Both the position numbers and the translations under genes were made by a program. The notes beneath the pieces were generated by a model. It searched no databases. It was not told where the DNA came from and worked only from the letters and a program-made list of their open reading frames with translations. From Patulibacter brassicae (lineage in GTDB: Bacteria; Actinomycetota; Thermoleophilia; Solirubrobacterales; Solirubrobacteraceae), in assembly GCF_033949425.1 (NCBI RefSeq), contig NZ_JAXAVX010000009.1:62001-126000 (forward strand): a DNA stretch of 64,000 nucleotides, given 5' to 3'. Position 1 is the stretch's first letter. Every line of letters begins with the position of its first letter. Below are positions 1-8,924 of this stretch, one piece after another.

Positions 1-1598
1 CGACGTTCATGAACCCGCGCAACTCGGCGGCGGGCACGATCCGCCAGCTCGATCCGAAGCTCGCGAAGACCCGGCCGCTCTCGTTCTGGGCCTACGGCGT
101 CGGCGTCGTGGCGGCGAGCCGCGCCGACGCGCCGGACGCCGGCGACGGCGCCGCCTCGGCCGCGGCCGGCACCTCGTCGAGCGTCGGCGAGGTCCTCGGG
201 GTCGAGGGACACCACGCCGTCCTGCTGTGGCTCCGGGAGCGCGGCTTCCCGGTCAACGAGGACGTCCGCGTGCACGACGACCCGGCCGCCGTCGTCGCGC
301 GCTGCGCCGAGTGGCAGGAGCGCCGCGACCGCCTGGACTTCGAGATCGACGGCGTCGTCGTGAAGGTCGACGACCACGAGCTGCAGCGTCGTCTGGGCAG
401 CGTCGGGCGCGACCCGCGGTGGGCGATCGCCTGGAAGTTCCCGCCGCGGACCGCCGTGACGACGCTCCTCGACGTCGTCTGGAGCGTCGGCAAGTTCGGC
501 GATCTCCACCCCTACGCGGTGCTCGACCCGGTCGTCGTCTCCGGCGTGACGGTGAGCCAGGCGACGCTCCACAACGAGGAGGACCTCGCCCGCAAGGACG
601 TCCGCCCGGGCGACCGGGTGATCGTCCTGCGCGCCGGCGACGTCATCCCGCAGGTCGTCTCGCCCGCCCCGCACGAGGTCGATCGCGAGGACCGGGCCGA
701 CCCGCCTCGGCCGCCGGCCCGCTGCCCGGCCTGCGACACCCCCACGGAGAAGCCCGAGGACTCGGTCTTCACCCGCTGCCCGAACCGCGGCGGCTGCCCC
801 GGCCAGCAGTACCAGCTGCTGAAGCACTACGTCAGCCGCGGCGCGATGGACATCGAGGGCCTGGGGGAGAAGCAGGTCCTCCAGCTGCTGCAGCAGGGGC
901 TCGTGCGGACCGCCGCGGACCTCTACGCCCTGACCGCCGAGCAGCTCGTCGAGCTCGAGGGCTACGGCGAGATCTCGGCCACCCGCGTCGTCGACGCGAT
1001 CGCCCGCTCCAAGGAGCAGCCGTTCGCGCGCGTCCTCTTCGCGATCGGCCTCGAGGAGGTCGGCCAGGTGACCGGCCGCAACCTCGCGGCCCGGTTCCGG
1101 ACGATCGACGCGCTCCGGGCGGCGACGCCCGAGCAGCTCGCCGAGACGCCGGGCGTCGGGGGCAAGATGGCCGAGATCATCGCCGAGCGCCTCGCGGACC
1201 CGGCGGTCGGCGAGCTCGTCGACCGCCTCCGCGCCGCGGGCGTCCAGCTCGAGCAGGAGGGTCCGGCGCCGGGCGAGGGCGCGCTCGACGGGTTGACCGT
1301 CGTGCTGACCGGGACCCTGCCGACGCTCACGCGCGAGCAGGCCACGGAGCGCCTCACGGCGGCTGGCGCGCGGGTCACGACGTCCGTGTCGCGGAAGACG
1401 TCGGCGCTCGTGGCCGGCGAGTCGGCCGGCTCGAAGCTCGAGAAGGCGGAGCGCCTGGGGGTCCCCGTCCTCGACGAGGAGGGGCTCGGGCGGTTGCTCG
1501 TCGAGGGGCCCGGGATCCTGGCGCCGGACGCCGACGACGACGACGGGGGCGAGGACACGGAACCGGACGACGGCGGTCCAGCAGCGGACGGGAGCTGA
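1..1598 (+). CDS. ligA: NAD-dependent DNA ligase LigA (5' end outside window)
   Basis: Seals nicks in replication and repair using NAD+. The reading frame is already open at base 3, so the N-terminus with the KxDG adenylation lysine lies upstream. Visible in order: the NPRNSAAG motif, adenylation motifs IV (DGVVVKV) and V (AIAWKFPP) around nt 340-450, the OB fold, a four-cysteine zinc finger (nt 720-800, CPAC then CPNRGGC), helix-hairpin-helix repeats and a C-terminal BRCT domain (about nt 1280-1510). An Ala/Gly/Ser insertion near nt 130-190 and an acidic tail are not part of the usual core. Family identity is certain; only the start is missing. Confidence 0.97.
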   Translation, partial: TFMNPRNSAAGTIRQLDPKLAKTRPLSFWAYGVGVVAASRADAPDAGDGAASAAAGTSSSVGEVLGVEGHHAVLLWLRERGFPVNEDVRVHDDPAAVVARCAEWQERRDRLDFEIDGVVVKVDDHELQRRLGSVGRDPRWAIAWKFPPRTAVTTLLDVVWSVGKFGDLHPYAVLDPVVVSGVTVSQATLHNEEDLARKDVRPGDRVIVLRAGDVIPQVVSPAPHEVDREDRADPPRPPARCPACDTPTEKPEDSVFTRCPNRGGCPGQQYQLLKHYVSRGAMDIEGLGEKQVLQLLQQGLVRTAADLYALTAEQLVELEGYGEISATRVVDAIARSKEQPFARVLFAIGLEEVGQVTGRNLAARFRTIDALRAATPEQLAETPGVGGKMAEIIAERLADPAVGELVDRLRAAGVQLEQEGPAPGEGALDGLTVVLTGTLPTLTREQATERLTAAGARVTTSVSRKTSALVAGESAGSKLEKAERLGVPVLDEEGLGRLLVEGPGILAPDADDDDGGEDTEPDDGGPAADGS

Positions 1599-1715
1599 GG
1601 GGCCCCGCCGCGTCCGCCGGCGGGAGCCCGACCCCGTCGGGCGGCGCTGGCCGGTCGGCGCGCCTCGGGCACCCGTCGAGGTCTGGGCGAGCCGCTCGCG
1701 CGGGCGTGGTACGGT

Positions 1716-1906
1716 CGGTCATCCGATACGCCGCCCACTCGATCTGAGGCTCCGAGCCTCGCCCGGGTCCCGCGCCGCATCCGTGCGGCGGACTGCCTCG
1801 GGGATCGGGAGTGTCCGCCTGCCCAGGCTCGACACGAGGTCCTGGGACGTTTGTTTCTAGCGGTGGCGCTGATCGGGCGAGGCGGGCGGACCTTCGGGTC
1901 CGCCCG
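1716..1906 (+). ncRNA. possible structured RNA ending in a UUCG hairpin
   Basis: No coding frame is convincing here. The stretch is rich in complementary segments: GAGGCT/AGCCTC near 1746-1760, a tight GCCGCA/TGCGGC hairpin near 1774-1790, CGAGCCT (1753) with AGGCTCG (1825), and end segments around 1729 and 1871 that can pair imperfectly. It stops at a 10-bp hairpin with a UUCG loop. Nested pairing around an internal bubble is reminiscent of 6S RNA, but I do not recognise conserved 6S bases. The plain alternative is an untranslated ligA tail with a terminator. Confidence 0.35.
1883..1906. terminator. 10-bp hairpin with TTCG loop between ligA and dacB
   Basis: CGGGCGGACC pairs perfectly with GGTCCGCCCG around a TTCG tetraloop. 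It has no T tract, as is usual in GC-rich actinomycetes. It sits between the converging ligA (+) and dacB (-) genes, so it may serve both. Confidence 0.7.
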
Positions 1907-2005
1907 TCCGCGTTCCGGGGCCGGCCGGCGGCGCCCCGCGCGCTCGAGCGCCGGGGAGCGGCGCCCCTCGGACGCCGGCACCGAGGGCCGCCGGGGCGCC
2001 CGCGA

Positions 2006-3307
2006 TCAGCCGCGCGCCGCGAGCGCGGCGACGAAGCGGTCCTGCGCGCTGCGCGCCGAGGCCGGCGACACGCCGTTCTGCAAGATCGCGAACGCGACGT
2101 CGCGCCCCGGGATCGTGCGGCAGAAGCCCGCCAGCGCGGAGACGCCGTTGATGGTGCCCGTCTTCGCCTGGCAGCGCCCGACCGCGGCGGTGCCGCGCAT
2201 TCGGCGGGCGAGGGTCCCGGTCCGCCCCGCCTGCGGCAGCGCCGCGCGCAGCGTCGGGCCGAGGCCGAGGTCGCCGTTGGCGCGCTGCAGCAGCCGCACG
2301 ACCTGGAGCGGGCTGACCCGGTTGCGTCGCGTGAGGCCGGAGCCGTCGCGCAGCGACGGCGTCGAGCCGATGTAGGCGCGCAGCGTCGCCCGCTCGCGGA
2401 CGATCGCGGAGGCGAGCGTCGACGGCGCCGCGGCCGTGGCCTGCTCGACGCACGGGCGGTCGACGTCGGTCTGCGGCTCGTCGGGCACCGGCTCGAGGCC
2501 GGCGGCGACGCGGCAGGCGCCCTCGACGCCGTCCCGGGCGAAGACGGCCTTCAGGAGCATCTCGGCCTGGAAGTTGTCGGACGGCACGAGGATGCTGCCG
2601 GCGAGCTGCGCGAGCGTCGGACCGCGGAGGACCGCGACCTGCGTCGCCGTCGACGGCGCGCCGCGGGCGCCGAGGGCCCCGGTGACCGCGACGCCGGCGG
2701 AGCCGAGCGCCGACCGGAAGACCGACGCGGCGCGCCGCGCCGGGTCGGGCTGCCCGCTGCCCCGGTCGAGCACGAGCGCGCCGATCCGTCCGCCCATGTC
2801 GCCGTCGACGTGCCGCCCGGTCCGGTCGCCCCCCTGCCAGTCGTCGAACGCCGACGCGTCGGCGAGGACCTTGCCGTGCAGCGTGCGGACGCCGAGCGCC
2901 CGCGCGGTCTGCTGCGCGAGCGCCCGCAGCCCCGTCCGGGAGAGCGTCGGATCGCCGCCGCCGACGAGATAGAGGTTGCCGCGCCACGCGTCGCCCTCGG
3001 CCGCGCCCGTCGCGAGGACCCGCGTGCGGGGCGCCCAGCCGGGGCCGAGGGTGCGCAGCGCGGTGGTGACCGTGAAGAGCTTCGTCACCGACGCCGGGAT
3101 CCGGCGCGTGCTCGCCTGGCGCTGGAGCAGCGTCTTGCCGGTCCGGAGGTCGACGACGAGGACGCCGGAGCGCCCGCCGAGGCCCGACGTCGACGGCATG
3201 GCCGCGGGTGCGGGCGCGGCGGCGATCGCGAGCCCGAGCGCGAGCGCGGCGAGCACCGCGACGATCGCGCGCGGCAGGACGGTGGTCGGTCGACGGGCCC
3301 CGAGCAT
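2006..3307 (-). CDS. dacB: D-alanyl-D-alanine carboxypeptidase/endopeptidase (PBP4 type, peptidase S13)
   Basis: Exported serine peptidase that trims or cleaves peptidoglycan cross-links. The 433-aa product starts with a signal peptide (hydrophobic residues 14-36). It carries the three penicillin-binding motifs in order: SxxK (S73-V-T-K76), SxN (S243-D-N245) and KTG (382-384), with the long insert between motifs 1 and 2 that is typical of S13. The ATG start directly precedes the signal peptide. The gene is a single unit that converges on ligA. Confidence 0.93.
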   Translation of the reverse strand: MLGARRPTTVLPRAIVAVLAALALGLAIAAAPAPAAMPSTSGLGGRSGVLVVDLRTGKTLLQRQASTRRIPASVTKLFTVTTALRTLGPGWAPRTRVLATGAAEGDAWRGNLYLVGGGDPTLSRTGLRALAQQTARALGVRTLHGKVLADASAFDDWQGGDRTGRHVDGDMGGRIGALVLDRGSGQPDPARRAASVFRSALGSAGVAVTGALGARGAPSTATQVAVLRGPTLAQLAGSILVPSDNFQAEMLLKAVFARDGVEGACRVAAGLEPVPDEPQTDVDRPCVEQATAAAPSTLASAIVRERATLRAYIGSTPSLRDGSGLTRRNRVSPLQVVRLLQRANGDLGLGPTLRAALPQAGRTGTLARRMRGTAAVGRCQAKTGTINGVSALAGFCRTIPGRDVAFAILQNGVSPASARSAQDRFVAALAARG

Positions 3308-3359
3308 CGCGGGCGGACGGTAGCGGCTCGCCCGGCACCCCGAGCCGGTGGCGCCGCCG

Positions 3360-4469
3360 TCAGGCGTCGTCGGCGGCGGCGTGCCGCACCCGGTGCAGCG
3401 CCACGCGGCCGATGCCCTTCAGGCGCAGCCGGCCCAGCGGGCGCCAGTCCAGGCCGTCCTCGTCCTCGAGCAGGTCGCGCGTCACGTCGTCCACGACGAC
3501 GCTGTCGGGCCGGGCGGTCGAGCAGACGCGCGAGGCGCGGTTGATCGCGGGGCCGAACCAGTCGCCCGAGCGGGGCACCGCGTCGCCGGTCGCCACGCCG
3601 CACCGCAGCCGCGGGAACTCCGGGTCGGCCTCGGCGGCGTCCTGCAGCGCGAGCACGACGTCGACGACCTCGCGCGGGTGCTGACCGAGCAGCAGCAGCG
3701 CATCGCCGATCGTCTTCACGATCCGGACGGTCGTCCCGGCCACGACGGCGCTGCCGAGCGTCGCGAGCTGGGACGCGACGCCCTCGAGCCGCTCGGCGCC
3801 GAGCTCCTCGCCGAGCCGGGTGAAGCCGACGACGTCGGCGAAGGCCACCGTGACGACCGTCGCGCCGGCCAGTCGTCCCTCGGCGATCGCGCCGGCGTCG
3901 AGCTCGATCGCGAGCAGCTGCTCGATCCCGCGGTCGCGCAGGACGCTCCCGAGCGCGTCGACGAGGTGCTGCCCGGTCTGCTCCGACGCGCGCGCGAGGC
4001 GGTGCGCCAGCTCGAGCTCGTCGTCGCCCTCGCGAGCGAGCCCCGAGCCGAGGTCGACGATCGCCGCGGCGCCGAGCCGGGCGCCGAGGTCGCCGAGCGT
4101 CCGTCCGAGGTTCACGATCGCGGCCGGATCGATCCCCGCGTCCAGCAGTCCGCAGACGAGCCGCGCCAGGCCGACGTCCCGAGTGGTCCACGCGGCCTCG
4201 TCCCGGCGCGGGATCGCGACCCCGGCCGCCTGCATCACGCGCTCGAGCAGGTCGGGGTCGACGCCGGTTTCGCGCACCATGTCGGCGGTGCTGAGGGTCG
4301 CGTTGCCGCGGATGGCCCGCTCGGCCGGCAGCAGCGCCAGCCGTCCACGGGCCGCGGCGTCGACGAGCGCCGCCTCGTCGTGGCCGGCGGCGCGCAGCTC
4401 GGCGATGAGCCGGCGACGGACCTCCGCGGCCTCGCCCTCGAGGCCGCCGAGCAGGGCGTCGTCGCTCAC
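3360..4469 (-). CDS. class III adenylate cyclase with N-terminal regulatory domain
   Basis: Predicted to make cAMP. The 369-aa protein has an N-terminal alpha-helical domain (about 1-195) resembling the pH-sensing regulatory domain of mycobacterial Rv1264. The cyclase homology domain follows: metal-binding D212 (ADVVGFT) and D256 (KTIGD), adenine-specifying K252, and N310/R314 in the NRASR segment, so the catalytic set looks complete. It is soluble, with no membrane segments. The GTG start overlaps the stop of the upstream aminotransferase (GTGA), implying translational coupling. The frame is open much further upstream, but that part is antisense-style shadow of the aminotransferase. Confidence 0.9.
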   Translation of the reverse strand: MSDDALLGGLEGEAAEVRRRLIAELRAAGHDEAALVDAAARGRLALLPAERAIRGNATLSTADMVRETGVDPDLLERVMQAAGVAIPRRDEAAWTTRDVGLARLVCGLLDAGIDPAAIVNLGRTLGDLGARLGAAAIVDLGSGLAREGDDELELAHRLARASEQTGQHLVDALGSVLRDRGIEQLLAIELDAGAIAEGRLAGATVVTVAFADVVGFTRLGEELGAERLEGVASQLATLGSAVVAGTTVRIVKTIGDALLLLGQHPREVVDVVLALQDAAEADPEFPRLRCGVATGDAVPRSGDWFGPAINRASRVCSTARPDSVVVDDVTRDLLEDEDGLDWRPLGRLRLKGIGRVALHRVRHAAADDA

Positions 4470-5566
4470 GCCGCCACCACCGCGGCGTAGGCGCGCAGCA
4501 CCCGTGGCACGTCGGTCGCCGCCGGCACCGTCAGGCGCACGTGGTCCCGATCGCCGAAGACGTCGCCGGACTGCGCGAGCACCCCGTGGCGCTCCAGGCC
4601 GGAGCGCAGCGCCGCGGCGTCGAGCCCGGGCGCGCGCAGCCAGAGGGCGCAGCTCTGGGAGGGCCGGACGAGGGCGCCGGCGGCCGTCAGCTCCCCGGTG
4701 ACCCGCTCCCGGTTGGCGGCCACGGCGCGGACCCGCCGATCGACGAGCGCGTCGGCGTGGCCGAGCGCGGCGGTGGCACCGGCGAGCGTCAGCCCGGGGA
4801 GGCCCAGCCGCGGCACGAGCGCCGCGAGACGGGTCGCGTCGGCGCCGACGGCGAAGCCGCAGCGGAGGCTCGCCAGGCCCCAGGCCTTGCTGAAGGAGCG
4901 CAGCACGATCAGCCGGGGATCCTCGTCGGTCAGCCGCAGGAGCGCGTCGCGGTCCTCCCGGTCGACGAACTCGCGCAGCGCCTCGTCGACGACGACGGTC
5001 ACCGCGGCGGGCAGCCGGCGCAGCAGCTCGCGCACCGCGACGACGCCGAGCAGGTCGCCCGTGGGGTCGTTCGGACCGCCGAGCAGCACGAGCCGCGTGC
5101 GGGGGCCGACCCGCTCCAGCAGGCGCTCCGGATCCAGGCCGTCGACGGCGACCGGCTGGGCGCCGGCGTCGCGGACCGCGAGCGGGTAGAGCGGGTAGCA
5201 CGGCCACGGCAGCAGGACCTCGTCGCCGGGCCCGAGCAGGGCGGCGCACGCGCGCTGCAGCAGGCCGGACGCGCCCTCGCCCACGACGATCCGCTCGGCG
5301 GCGACCCCGTGCCGGGCGGCGAGGCCGTCGCGCAGCTCGCCGTCGCGGCCCTCCGCGTAGCGGTTGAGCGCCCGCCGGGCGGCGAACGTGATCGCGGAGA
5401 CGACCTCGGGCGGCGGCAGCTCGGGCCACGTGGTGCGGGAGAGGTCCAGCGGGGCGGCGCGGGCGAGCTCGCGCGTGCGGCGGTCGTTGGCCTCCCGCCG
5501 GAGGCCGGCGTTGACCTCCTCCTCGCTGAGGCCCTCGAACTGGCGGTAGCGGTCCAGCAGGCCCAC
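4466..5566 (-). CDS. PLP-dependent aminotransferase, histidinol-phosphate aminotransferase-like
   Basis: Fold-type I class I/II aminotransferase of 366 aa. The PLP Schiff-base lysine is K227 in SFSKAWG, the pyridine-binding Asp is D194 (VVDEAL), and the usual N-P-T-G turn is present as NDPTG (166-170). Similarity is to the HisC/CobD branch, and substrate cannot be told from sequence. The GTG start lies 1 nt after the upstream membrane-protein stop. The gene overlaps the cyclase by 4 nt, so the three genes form one operon. No his biosynthesis genes are nearby, which argues for a role outside the main histidine pathway. Confidence 0.85.
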   Translation of the reverse strand: MGLLDRYRQFEGLSEEEVNAGLRREANDRRTRELARAAPLDLSRTTWPELPPPEVVSAITFAARRALNRYAEGRDGELRDGLAARHGVAAERIVVGEGASGLLQRACAALLGPGDEVLLPWPCYPLYPLAVRDAGAQPVAVDGLDPERLLERVGPRTRLVLLGGPNDPTGDLLGVVAVRELLRRLPAAVTVVVDEALREFVDREDRDALLRLTDEDPRLIVLRSFSKAWGLASLRCGFAVGADATRLAALVPRLGLPGLTLAGATAALGHADALVDRRVRAVAANRERVTGELTAAGALVRPSQSCALWLRAPGLDAAALRSGLERHGVLAQSGDVFGDRDHVRLTVPAATDVPRVLRAYAAVVAA

Positions 5567-5567
5567 G

Positions 5568-6032
5568 TCAGAACCCGCCGAGCGTCGGCCGCAGGCCGCC
5601 GAGCAGCAGGAACCAGACCGCGAAGATCGGCACGACGACGAACGTCGTGGCGGCGAAGACCCGCCCCAGCACGCCGCCGCGCTGGTCCACCCCGCCCGCG
5701 CGGCGCACGAGGATCCAGAGCTGGTCGACGCGTCGCAGCAGGGAGAGGGCCCCGAAGACGAACGCGAGCACGAGCGCGAACGCGACGACGATCCAGAGCC
5801 CCGCGTTGTCCGGCACGAGCTGCGAGGCGACCCACATCGCCGCCAGCGGCGCCGGACCCCAGACCGCGGCGGTCAGGAGGACCATGACGGCGAGCGTCAC
5901 GGCGGCGAGCAGCCGGTCGACGGCCTGCCGCGCGGGGGAGCCGGTGTCCGGCAGCCGGCCGTAGCGGACCGGCGCCGTGCCGGGCCGGCGGCCGATGAAC
6001 AGGCCGCCGTTCTCGGTCGGATCGGTGCGCAC
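5568..6032 (-). CDS. membrane protein of unknown function
   Basis: 154 aa with about three predicted membrane segments: two adjacent (roughly 43-66 and 79-98) and one near residues 128-146. They are separated by an Arg-rich cytoplasmic-looking loop. The N-terminus is polar. I recognise no family. It is the first gene of the operon with the aminotransferase (1-nt gap) and adenylate cyclase. Confidence 0.7.
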   Translation of the reverse strand: MRTDPTENGGLFIGRRPGTAPVRYGRLPDTGSPARQAVDRLLAAVTLAVMVLLTAAVWGPAPLAAMWVASQLVPDNAGLWIVVAFALVLAFVFGALSLLRRVDQLWILVRRAGGVDQRGGVLGRVFAATTFVVVPIFAVWFLLLGGLRPTLGGF

Positions 6033-6086
6033 GACCGGATCGTACCGAGGGTCGCGTGCCGGCTGGACCGGCTCCCCGCGTCCGGC

Positions 6087-7865
6087 TCAGGCCTCCGCGT
6101 ACAGCGCGTCGAAGCTCTCGGCGAACCGCTCGTTGACGACGTTGCGCTTCACCTTCAGCGTCGGCGTGAGCTCGCCGGTCTCCTGGGAGAGGTCGCGATC
6201 GGCGATGACGAACCGCTTCACCTGCTCCACGCGCGCGAGCTTCGCGTTCGCGCGGTCGACCTCGGCCTGGATCGCCGCGATCACCTGCGGGTGGCGGGCG
6301 AGCTCGGAGATCTCCGTCGGCAGGCCCTGGGCCTCCGCCCACGGCACGACGGTCTCGGGGTCGAGCGTGATGAGCGCCACCGGGTACGGGCGACGGTCGC
6401 CGTGCATCACGGCCTGGCTCACGAGCGGCGAGCTCTTCAGGTCGTTCTCGAAGTTCGCCGGGGTGAGGTTCTTCCCGCCCGCGGTGATGATGATGTCCTT
6501 CTTGCGGCCGATGATCGAGACGTAGCCGTCCTCGTCGATCTCGGCGAGGTCGCCCGTGTGCAGCCACCCGTCGCGGACGGCGCCGAAGCTCGCGTCCTCC
6601 ATCTTGTAGTAGCCCTGGAAGATGTTGCCGCCCTTGAGCAGCAGCTCGCCGTCGTCGGCGATCCGCGCCTCGACGCCGGGGAGCGGCCGGCCGACCGTGC
6701 CGAACCGGTGGGCCTCCGGCGTGTTGATCGACGCGCCCGTCGACGTCTCGGTCATCCCGTAGCCCTCCATGACGGGGATCCCGCAGCCGTAGAAGAACTC
6801 GAGGATCTCCTTCGCGATCGGCGCGGCGCCGGTGATCGCCCGCTCGAGGCGACCGCCGAAGAGGTTGCGGACGTTCTGGAAGAGCTCGGCCTCGGCGCGA
6901 TCGAAGGGCTCCTGGAGCTCCGCGGGCACCGGCTCGCCGCGCTGCTGCAGCTCGCGGACCCGCACCCCGAGCTGCGCCGCCGCGGTGATCCGCTCGCGCT
7001 CCTCCGCCGGCTTCGAGCCGACGGCGAGCGTGTAGAGCTTCTCGAAGATCCGCGGCACCGAGGGCAGGTGCGTCGGCTGGACCTGCATGAGCTCGGGGAT
7101 GATCTTCGTCGGGTCGCCGCCCCAGTAGGCGATCGTCCCGCCGCGGTCCAGCGCCATGAGCTGGAAGAGCAGCGCGAAGGCGTGCGCCAGCGGCAGGAAG
7201 AGGTAGAGCACCGACTCGCGGTCCAGCGGCGCCAGCGTCGACGACGCGCCGAGGATCCAGCGGTAGTTGCCGTGGCTCAGCACGCAGCCCTTCGGCGGCC
7301 CGGTGGTGCCCGACGTGTACATGAAGACGTACGCGTCGTCGGGGGTCACCGCCTCCGCGCGGGCGCGCAGCTCGGCGGCGTCGCGGCCCCGGCCGCGCTC
7401 GCGCAGCTCGTCGAGCGCGATGGCGCCCTCCGCGGTCCCGTCGAGCACGACGATCCACTCGAGGTCCGGGAGCTGGTCGCGGACCGCGTCGATCTTCGCG
7501 ACCTGCTCGGCGTTCTCGCAGACGATCGCGCGCGACTCGCTGTTGCCGACGACCCAGGCGCACTCGTCGGGGGAGTTCGTCGGGTAGACCGACACGTGGA
7601 CGGCGCCCGTCGCGCTGATGCCGAGGTGGGCGATCGACCAGAGCGGCCGGGTGCTGCCGAGCACGGCGATCCGGTCGCCGTGCTCGATCCCGAGGTCGAG
7701 CAGGCCGAGGCCGAACTCGATCGCGTGGTCGGTGAGCTCCGCGTAGGAGAGGTCGCTCCACTCGCCCGGCGTCGCCTGGTAGCGGACGGCGCGACGCTCG
7801 GCGTGCTCGTCCTGCAGGCGGAACACCAGGTCCGCGATCGTCGTCCCCACAGCCGTCGTCGACAT
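6087..7865 (-). CDS. fadD: long-chain acyl-CoA synthetase (AMP-forming)
   Basis: Activates fatty acids to acyl-CoA through an acyl-adenylate. The 592-aa protein of the ANL superfamily has the ATP-binding P-loop YTSGTTGPPKG (183-193), the YGMTETS motif, the GDLAEID and GRKKD hinge region, and the C-terminal catalytic lysine region (TLKVKRN). Sequence style matches the actinobacterial FadD15-like group (long-chain, soluble). The ATG at 7865 is preceded by AGGAGG at good spacing, which rejects the much longer open frame upstream. Confidence 0.93.
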   Translation of the reverse strand: MSTTAVGTTIADLVFRLQDEHAERRAVRYQATPGEWSDLSYAELTDHAIEFGLGLLDLGIEHGDRIAVLGSTRPLWSIAHLGISATGAVHVSVYPTNSPDECAWVVGNSESRAIVCENAEQVAKIDAVRDQLPDLEWIVVLDGTAEGAIALDELRERGRGRDAAELRARAEAVTPDDAYVFMYTSGTTGPPKGCVLSHGNYRWILGASSTLAPLDRESVLYLFLPLAHAFALLFQLMALDRGGTIAYWGGDPTKIIPELMQVQPTHLPSVPRIFEKLYTLAVGSKPAEERERITAAAQLGVRVRELQQRGEPVPAELQEPFDRAEAELFQNVRNLFGGRLERAITGAAPIAKEILEFFYGCGIPVMEGYGMTETSTGASINTPEAHRFGTVGRPLPGVEARIADDGELLLKGGNIFQGYYKMEDASFGAVRDGWLHTGDLAEIDEDGYVSIIGRKKDIIITAGGKNLTPANFENDLKSSPLVSQAVMHGDRRPYPVALITLDPETVVPWAEAQGLPTEISELARHPQVIAAIQAEVDRANAKLARVEQVKRFVIADRDLSQETGELTPTLKVKRNVVNERFAESFDALYAEA

Positions 7866-7990
7866 CCGTCCTCCTCGGTCGCGGCGACCCCTCCCCAGGG
7901 TCGCTCTGGGCGATCGTAGGCGCCCCGGCGTTCGGCGGGGGTTCGATCTCGACGCGGTCGTCCTGGCGCGGCGCCGCTCGCCGCCGGTCC

Positions 7991-8761
7991 TCAGACCGGG
8001 TTGCCGGTGTCGACGAAGCGGTGCGAGACGCCGTGGTGCCGCGCGAGACGGGCGCCGAGCGCCTGGACGCCGCGCGTCTCCGTCGCGTGATGCCCGGCGC
8101 AGATCGCGTGGACGCCGAGCTCGAGGGCGAGGCCGCGCGTGGGCTCCCGAGGCTCGCCGGTGAGCAGCGCGTCGAGGCCGTCCTCGGCGGCTCGGGGGAG
8201 CAGCCCGGCGGCGGCGCCGGACACGATCCCGAGGCGCGCGACGGGCCGCTCGGCCTCGCCGGGCAGCACGAGCGGCTCGCGGCCGGTGACGACCGCGACG
8301 CGCGACGCGAGGGCCGCGAGGGGCAGCGGCTCCTCGAACCGCGCCTCGACCCCGATCGCCGGATCGCCCGAGCCCGCCCACGGCGCGGAGGACGCGCCGA
8401 GCGCCTCGGCGAGCAGCGCGTTGTTGCCGACGGTCGGGTGCCCGTCCAGCGGCAGGTGATAGGAGGCGAGGGCGAGCCCGGCGCCGAGGACGAGCCGGAG
8501 CCGCTCCGCCAGCGGCGGCTCGAGCGCGCGGGGATCGCCGTCCCAGAACAGCCCGTGATGGACGATCACGAGGTCGCCCCCCAGCGCGACGGCCTCGCCG
8601 AGCGCCTGGCGGTCGGCGCTCACGGCCGTGACGACCGTGCGGATCTCCGCATCGAGGCCCGCGGGCGGGGGCACCTGCAACCCGTTCGGGCAGAAGTCCC
8701 GGTACCTCCCGGGCTCCAGGAGGTCGTCGAGGTCGGCCAGGAGGTCCCGCAACAGGGCCAT
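7991..8761 (-). CDS. Nif3-like dinuclear metal center protein
   Basis: 256-aa member of the Nif3/YbgI (DUF34) family, a widely conserved hydrolase-like fold. Metal ligands are visible: VHHGLFW, the YHLPLD histidine and aspartate, and the C-terminal AGHHATE His/Glu pair. The biochemical role is not settled for the family; an annotated GTP cyclohydrolase activity is doubtful. I chose the ATG at 8761, where family homology begins, over a TTG 54 nt upstream. Confidence 0.85.
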   Translation of the reverse strand: MALLRDLLADLDDLLEPGRYRDFCPNGLQVPPPAGLDAEIRTVVTAVSADRQALGEAVALGGDLVIVHHGLFWDGDPRALEPPLAERLRLVLGAGLALASYHLPLDGHPTVGNNALLAEALGASSAPWAGSGDPAIGVEARFEEPLPLAALASRVAVVTGREPLVLPGEAERPVARLGIVSGAAAGLLPRAAEDGLDALLTGEPREPTRGLALELGVHAICAGHHATETRGVQALGARLARHHGVSHRFVDTGNPV

Positions 8762-8852
8762 GCCGGGATCGTCGCAGACCCCTCCCGTCGAGGCCGGACG
8801 GCGGATTTCCCTCAAGTCGCCGAGACCCGTGGCGGTCGCGCGTGGGCGCGTC

Positions 8853-8858
8853 TATGAT
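8853..8858 (+). promoter_or_regulatory. candidate -10 element of the sigma-factor gene
   Basis: TATGAT is a close match to the housekeeping -10 hexamer and stands out in the GC-rich gap between the divergent nif3-like and sigma genes. It lies 66 nt before the ATG. No good -35 hexamer is visible. Confidence 0.45.
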
Positions 8859-8924
8859 GGCCGGGTCCGGCGAACGTCGCCGTTCCCCACCCGGCGCCCC
8901 TCCGCCGGCGCCGTCCCCCGCAGC

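Noticed and set aside
1811..3544. Long plus-strand open frame opposite dacB
   Set aside because: Antisense shadow: Arg/Ala-rich, no motif, while the minus strand encodes a complete S13 peptidase.
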